From an uncultured Eubacteriaceae bacterium (GTDB lineage Bacteria > Bacillota > Clostridia > Lachnospirales > CAG-274): DNA of 8,529 nucleotides. The notes beneath the pieces were generated by a model. The model was not told the DNA's origin and did no database searches. It saw only the letters and a program-made list of their open reading frames with translations. Of this stretch, positions 5,038 through 8,529 are shown one piece after another. Numbering within the stretch: the first letter of the stretch is position 1; each line of letters begins with the position of its first letter. Where the stretch lies: positions 1 to 8,529 of the forward strand of contig CAMNCZ010000025.1 in assembly GCA_946534775.1 (NCBI GenBank), given 5' to 3'. The position numbers were made by a program, and so were the translations under genes.

Positions 5038-7524
5038 TTGTTATCAATGATAATTAAAATGTCGCTTGTTACAGCGCTTTATGTTGCGATAACGGCTGCA
5101 CTTTGGCTATGGGTGCACGGCAAAAGGATAGTAATGACAAACGGCAAAAGAATTTTAATAGGTGTCCTTTACGGCATCTGTGCTGTTCTTTCTACGCATT
5201 TTGGCGTAGTATACGAAACTATGACGCTTAATGTGCGTGATATTGCGCCTTTGGCGGCAGGCTTGTTCTTTGACCCGTATTCGGGTATAATCGCGGGTCT
5301 TATCGGCGGTATAGAGCGTTATATCGCAGGTACATATTTCAATCCGCCCGTAGGTGCATATACAAGGATAGCGTGCAGTGTTTCTACTTGTCTGGCGGGT
5401 TTTCTTGCTGCGTTTTTAAACAGAGTGATATTCAAGGGTAAAAAGCCTTCACCGTTCTATGCCTTCTTTATGGGTGCGGTAATGGAAGTTTTCCACATGT
5501 ATGTTGTTTTCATTACGCACCGTAACGATATGAATATGGCATATTATGTTGTCGATACCTGCGCCATACCGATGATAATTTTTACGGGTATCGGCCTTGC
5601 GGTGTCGTCACTGGTGCTGTACTTGCTTGTCGGCAGGAAAAAGATAGTTCTTAAAAAACCGAAAGACGAGGAACTGCCCATAAGTGTTACATTTCAGTTT
5701 TGGCTGTTTATCTGTACGATGATGATGCTTATGCTGACATTTTTGCTTTCCTATTCGGTACAAACAAGGACTGTGGTGCAAAATGCACGCAACACTATGA
5801 CAATAAACAGCGATGATGAAAAGCGTACTTATGAATATTTACAGTCGGATTATGCTTCTTTGCAGGAACTTATAAAGGAACAGACACTTATAATGGCGCG
5901 TGCCGCAGAAAGCGGTATTGAATATTTCGGCGGCATTTACGGTGTTACCGATGAGGACCTTGCGGGTATCAGCAATTCTTATAAGTTTTACGAAATGAAT
6001 GTGGTCGATGAAAACGGTATCGTTATCAAGTCCACAAATCCTCTTAACTTAGGCTATGATATGTATTCCGCAGATCAGTCAAAGGCTTTTATGAAAATTT
6101 TAAGCGGCGAGATAAACGAACTGGCGCAGGATTATATGCCTATAGGCCGCGATAGCAGCATTTCGCTTATGTATGTTGGTGTTAAAAGCGGAAACGGTCT
6201 TATACAGGTGGCGCTCGACAGCGAAGCTATCGATAAATACGGCAGCACCGAGGAATACGAGGCTATGTTTGGTGACAGACATATCGGTGAAAACGGCAAT
6301 ATATATATTTTCAAAGAACCCGATATGACTGTGGTCTCGGGTACGGAAACAGGCAAAACGCTTAAAGAACTCGGTATTTTAAATGTGCCTGAAACCGAGA
6401 AGGACAAGGGAGTGTTCTTTGAAGCCGCTGTCAAAGGAATAAGATCCTACTGCCGCTTTGAAAACTTTAAAGACGGATACGGTATTTTGGCTGCTCTGCC
6501 GCTGGAAGAGGTATACCGCAGCAGAAATATGGCTGCCTACGAAACTGCGTTTGCAGACATTCTGTTATTCTCTATTGTATTTTTGGTTATTTATATATTG
6601 GTGCAAAAGATAGTTGTAAACAATCTTGACAGGATAAATGCATCACTTGCAAAAATTACAAAGGGTAATCTTGATGAGGTTGTAGATGTACGCTCGTCAA
6701 GTGAGTTTGCGGTGCTTTCCGAGGATATCAACCATACTGTGACTGCACTTAAAGGCTATATTGAACAGGCGGAAAAACGTATCGAGGAAGAATTGGAGTT
6801 TGCACGCGCCATACAGTCATCGGCGCTGCCTAAGGTTTTCACTTTCCCGCGTGATGAGTTTGAGATATATGCGCTTATGGACCCCGCAAAAGAGGTCGGC
6901 GGCGATTTTTACGACTTTTTCTTTATAGATGCAAACAAAATGGCATTGGTTATTGCCGACGTTTCGGGTAAAGGTATACCTGCGGCACTGTTTATGATGC
7001 GAAGCAAAACGGCGATAAAGAGTCTTGCGGAAAGCGGCAGAACGCCGTCTCAGATACTCGAAAAAGCCAATAATGTGCTTTGCGAGGGTAATGATGCGGA
7101 TATGTTCGTTACTGCGTGGGTAGGTATCGTGGATCTTGAAACGGGCAAGGTGGTCTGCGCAAATGCGGGACACGAATATCCCGCAATAATGCGTGCAAAC
7201 GGAGACTGGGAACTTTTCAAGGACAAACACGGTCTTGCACTTGCTGCAATGGAAGATATGCCGTTTAAGGAATATGAGATGCAGATAGAACCCGGAGACA
7301 GATTGTTTGTTTATACAGACGGTGTGCCTGAGGCTATCGATGAAAATGATGTGCAGTTTGGTACCGATGAAATGCTCAGGGGACTTAATGCAGGCAAGGG
7401 ATTGGCGGTAAAAGATCTTTTACCGTTTGTGAGAAAGCGTATTGCCAATTTTGTCGGTGAGGCCGATCAGTTTGACGATATAACGATGATAGGCTTTGAA
7501 TTTAAGCACTTTACAGGTAAATAA
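5038..7524 (+). CDS. Membrane receptor-phosphatase: 5TMR-LYT-like, extracellular sensor, HAMP, SpoIIE/PPM domain
   Basis: The 828-residue protein has an N-terminal multi-pass domain (about 5-200) resembling the LytS/YhcK 5TM receptor region, including VRDIAPLAAG and the GIIAGLIGGIERYIAG segment. A further membrane helix (about 222-242) is followed by an extracellular, Cache-like sensor (about 245-505, with VVDENGIVIKSTNP typical of such folds), a membrane helix (about 507-523), a HAMP linker (about 524-575) and a coiled coil (about 576-597). The C-terminal part is a SpoIIE/RsbU-type PP2C phosphatase with metal-binding aspartates Asp623 (GGDFYD), Asp641 (ADVSGKG), Asp761 (YTDG) and Asp813/Asp814 (FDDIT), all intact. 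It should couple an outside signal to dephosphorylation of a cytoplasmic protein, probably an anti-anti-sigma factor of the SpoIIAA/RsbV type; no such partner or anti-sigma kinase is encoded nearby. It is not SpoIIE itself, whose membrane region and neighbours differ. It is monocistronic, with its own promoter, TTG start and terminator. Confidence 0.92.
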   Translation: MLSMIIKMSLVTALYVAITAALWLWVHGKRIVMTNGKRILIGVLYGICAVLSTHFGVVYETMTLNVRDIAPLAAGLFFDPYSGIIAGLIGGIERYIAGTYFNPPVGAYTRIACSVSTCLAGFLAAFLNRVIFKGKKPSPFYAFFMGAVMEVFHMYVVFITHRNDMNMAYYVVDTCAIPMIIFTGIGLAVSSLVLYLLVGRKKIVLKKPKDEELPISVTFQFWLFICTMMMLMLTFLLSYSVQTRTVVQNARNTMTINSDDEKRTYEYLQSDYASLQELIKEQTLIMARAAESGIEYFGGIYGVTDEDLAGISNSYKFYEMNVVDENGIVIKSTNPLNLGYDMYSADQSKAFMKILSGEINELAQDYMPIGRDSSISLMYVGVKSGNGLIQVALDSEAIDKYGSTEEYEAMFGDRHIGENGNIYIFKEPDMTVVSGTETGKTLKELGILNVPETEKDKGVFFEAAVKGIRSYCRFENFKDGYGILAALPLEEVYRSRNMAAYETAFADILLFSIVFLVIYILVQKIVVNNLDRINASLAKITKGNLDEVVDVRSSSEFAVLSEDINHTVTALKGYIEQAEKRIEEELEFARAIQSSALPKVFTFPRDEFEIYALMDPAKEVGGDFYDFFFIDANKMALVIADVSGKGIPAALFMMRSKTAIKSLAESGRTPSQILEKANNVLCEGNDADMFVTAWVGIVDLETGKVVCANAGHEYPAIMRANGDWELFKDKHGLALAAMEDMPFKEYEMQIEPGDRLFVYTDGVPEAIDENDVQFGTDEMLRGLNAGKGLAVKDLLPFVRKRIANFVGEADQFDDITMIGFEFKHFTGK

Positions 7525-7530
7525 TATTAG

Positions 7531-7562
7531 AACAGAGGGCGGTTTTGCCCTCTGTTTTTTTT
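7531..7562 (+). terminator. Intrinsic terminator between convergent genes
   Basis: AACAGAGGGC (7531-7540) pairs over 10 bp with GCCCTCTGTT (7547-7556) around the loop GGTTTT, followed by T residues to 7562. It ends the phosphatase transcript. The minus-strand gene stops at 7594 and points toward it; on that strand the stem is followed only by a weak T-rich run (TTCTAATATTATTT), so bidirectional use is possible but less efficient. Confidence 0.92.
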
Positions 7563-7593
7563 GTGTAGTTTTTACGAAATTTAGGTCTTTGCA

Positions 7594-8466
7594 TTACAGC
7601 CCCATAAGTTTTAAACTGTTTTTAAGCGTTGCTTCGGCGGCGCTTTTTTTGTCTGTATCGGTGATATCGCAAAAGTTGTCAAGCGCGGTTTGCATAGTGA
7701 GGCAGCTGCCTGCAAGTATACCGTTTGTACTGACTGTTTCACCGTCAAAATAAACGGTTTTATTGCAAAACTCGTATTCGCCCGTGCGGCATTTCATTGC
7801 ACTCATAGCATCGGTTATAAGGATGATGTTTTCAAGGCCTATAAGTTTATATATTGTTTTTACGGTATCTTCGCTTAAATGGCGTTTGTCCGCGATAATT
7901 TCACACGGAAGCCCCGAAAGCAGTGCGGTCTGCACGATAGAACCGCCGCGGTGATGTAAACCGCGCATTGCGTTGAAAAGGTGGGTGAAGCCCGAAGCCC
8001 CTGCGTCGATTGCTTTCTTTGTCATAGTGCCGTCGTCATCGCTGTGTCCGAGGGTCACGATACCGCCGTTTTTTACAACATATTTTATAAAATCAATGGA
8101 ATTTTCGCTTTCGGGTGCTATGGTAAAGCGCAGTTTAAGGCCGTATTCCGAAAGTGTGTCAAAATAATTCATATCGCAGGGCACAATATGTTCTTTCGGC
8201 AAAACTCCGCTTTTATGCGGACTTATAAAAGGGCCTTCTATATGCACGCCAACTATCTCGGGACAGACAGAAGCGGCCTTTGATATTTCTTTTACGCGGC
8301 TTTCGAGAACGGGCAAGGTATCGCCGACAAGGGTAGGTGTCCACATAGTTACACCGTCTTTTTTTAATTTGTTTGATAAATTTATTATTTGCCCGCAGTC
8401 GGCTTTCATAAGGTCAATGCCGTAACCGCCGTGAATATGCAGGTCAATAAGAGAAAAGTCAGACAT
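7594..8466 (-). CDS. Short N-acetylglucosamine-6-phosphate deacetylase-like protein (NagA family, barrel only)
   Basis: The 290-residue protein belongs to the amidohydrolase superfamily and matches NagA, which removes acetate from GlcNAc-6-phosphate in amino-sugar and cell-wall recycling. Visible NagA signatures are HIHGG (His10, His12), GVHIEGPF (Glu77), LGHSD (His141), THLFNAM (His162), IADKRHLS (His196), ITDAM (catalytic Asp219) and LAGSCLTM. Ordinary NagA has about 380 residues, with roughly 50 N-terminal and 30-40 C-terminal residues forming a beta-sandwich around the barrel. Here the protein starts directly at the first barrel strand and ends at LKLMGL, so both segments are missing. There is no room for them downstream (35 bp to the terminator). 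ATG 8466 is chosen because GGAGA lies 6 nt upstream; ATG 8472 abuts that site. All metal and catalytic residues remain, so it may be active, perhaps on a different N-acyl sugar substrate. No nagB or sugar transporter is in the window. Confidence 0.8.
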   Translation of the reverse strand: MSDFSLIDLHIHGGYGIDLMKADCGQIINLSNKLKKDGVTMWTPTLVGDTLPVLESRVKEISKAASVCPEIVGVHIEGPFISPHKSGVLPKEHIVPCDMNYFDTLSEYGLKLRFTIAPESENSIDFIKYVVKNGGIVTLGHSDDDGTMTKKAIDAGASGFTHLFNAMRGLHHRGGSIVQTALLSGLPCEIIADKRHLSEDTVKTIYKLIGLENIILITDAMSAMKCRTGEYEFCNKTVYFDGETVSTNGILAGSCLTMQTALDNFCDITDTDKKSAAEATLKNSLKLMGL

Positions 8467-8472
8467 AATCAT

Positions 8473-8478
8473 TCTCCG
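8473..8478 (-). promoter_or_regulatory. Ribosome binding site of the NagA-like gene
   Basis: On the minus strand CGGAGA lies 6 nt before the ATG at 8466. It touches the alternative ATG at 8472 and so excludes it, and it also rules out longer in-frame extensions. Confidence 0.7.
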
Positions 8479-8481
8479 TTG

Positions 8482-8522
8482 GTTATGAGTTATGGCGTAA
8501 CACGCCAAAGGCGTGTATAGCC
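8482..8522. repeat. Short tandem repeat and complex palindrome upstream of the NagA-like gene
   Basis: GTTATGA and GTTATGG are adjacent (8482-8495). ACACGCC (8500-8506) pairs with GGCGTGT (8510-8516) around AAA. Outer GGC (8494-8496) and GCC (8520-8522) extend it across a 3x3 internal loop. ACGCC (8502-8506) can instead pair with GGCGT (8494-8498), giving two mutually exclusive hairpins. No T-tract follows on either strand within the window. It could be a regulatory element in the 5' region of the minus-strand gene, or the edge of a dispersed repeat; the window ends at 8529 and no promoter is clear. Confidence 0.4.
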
Positions 8523-8529
8523 TACAGAG

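Noticed and set aside
7690..8283. Several plus-strand open frames opposite the NagA-like gene
   Set aside because: They overlap each other and a clear enzyme-coding gene, have no family features and no ribosome binding sites.
8467..8508. N-terminal extension of the NagA-like protein to 304 residues
   Set aside because: It starts at a TTG within the palindrome, has no ribosome binding site, and the added residues do not resemble the NagA beta-sandwich.

Overview
The window looks like chromosomal DNA of a low- to mid-GC, strictly anaerobic Gram-positive bacterium of the class Clostridia. The support is an oxygen-sensitive class III ribonucleotide reductase as the RNR present, strong AGGAGG-like ribosome binding sites, A/T-rich sigma-A-type promoters, compact intrinsic terminators, a SpoIIE-type phosphatase with a LytS/YhcK-type membrane sensor, and heavy use of ATA isoleucine codons. 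The assignment is by protein character and cannot be taken to genus. No rRNA, tRNA, CRISPR array, transposon or phage gene was seen.

Layout. Bases 1-354 are a regulatory region: helically phased ATRTTAC repeats, an A/T-rich stretch with a weak Rex-like site, a good promoter (TTGACA-N17-TAAAAT) interleaved with a pair of NrdR-type boxes 31 bp apart, then a leader of about 185 nt with two potential hairpins. Bases 355-3576 are an apparent operon: nrdD (anaerobic ribonucleoside-triphosphate reductase), nrdG (its radical-SAM activase, overlapping by one base) and a dUTPase-family gene 13 bp further on. It closes with an intrinsic terminator at 3602-3627. Together these make deoxynucleotides without oxygen and would remove dUTP to supply dUMP for thymidylate synthesis.

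Bases 3644-4928 hold two less understood genes: a 180-residue protein with a Cro/XRE-like helix-turn-helix, and a 215-residue stand-alone von Willebrand factor A protein with an intact MIDAS metal site. A 7-bp inverted repeat brackets the presumed VWA promoter and could be the operator of the neighbouring HTH protein (inference). This pair is the best candidate in the window for a poorly described system.

Bases 5038-7524 encode a large membrane receptor-phosphatase (5TMR-LYT-like membrane domain, extracellular sensor, HAMP, coiled coil, SpoIIE/RsbU-type PPM phosphatase) on its own promoter and terminator. Bases 7594-8466, on the minus strand, encode a short N-acetylglucosamine-6-phosphate deacetylase-like protein that keeps the metal and catalytic residues but lacks the flanking beta-sandwich segments of ordinary NagA. 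The last 60 bases hold its 5' region and a complex palindrome.

Most of the window is conventional. The items most worth a second look are the NrdR-box/promoter arrangement with its long leader, the HTH-VWA pair, and the barrel-only NagA.
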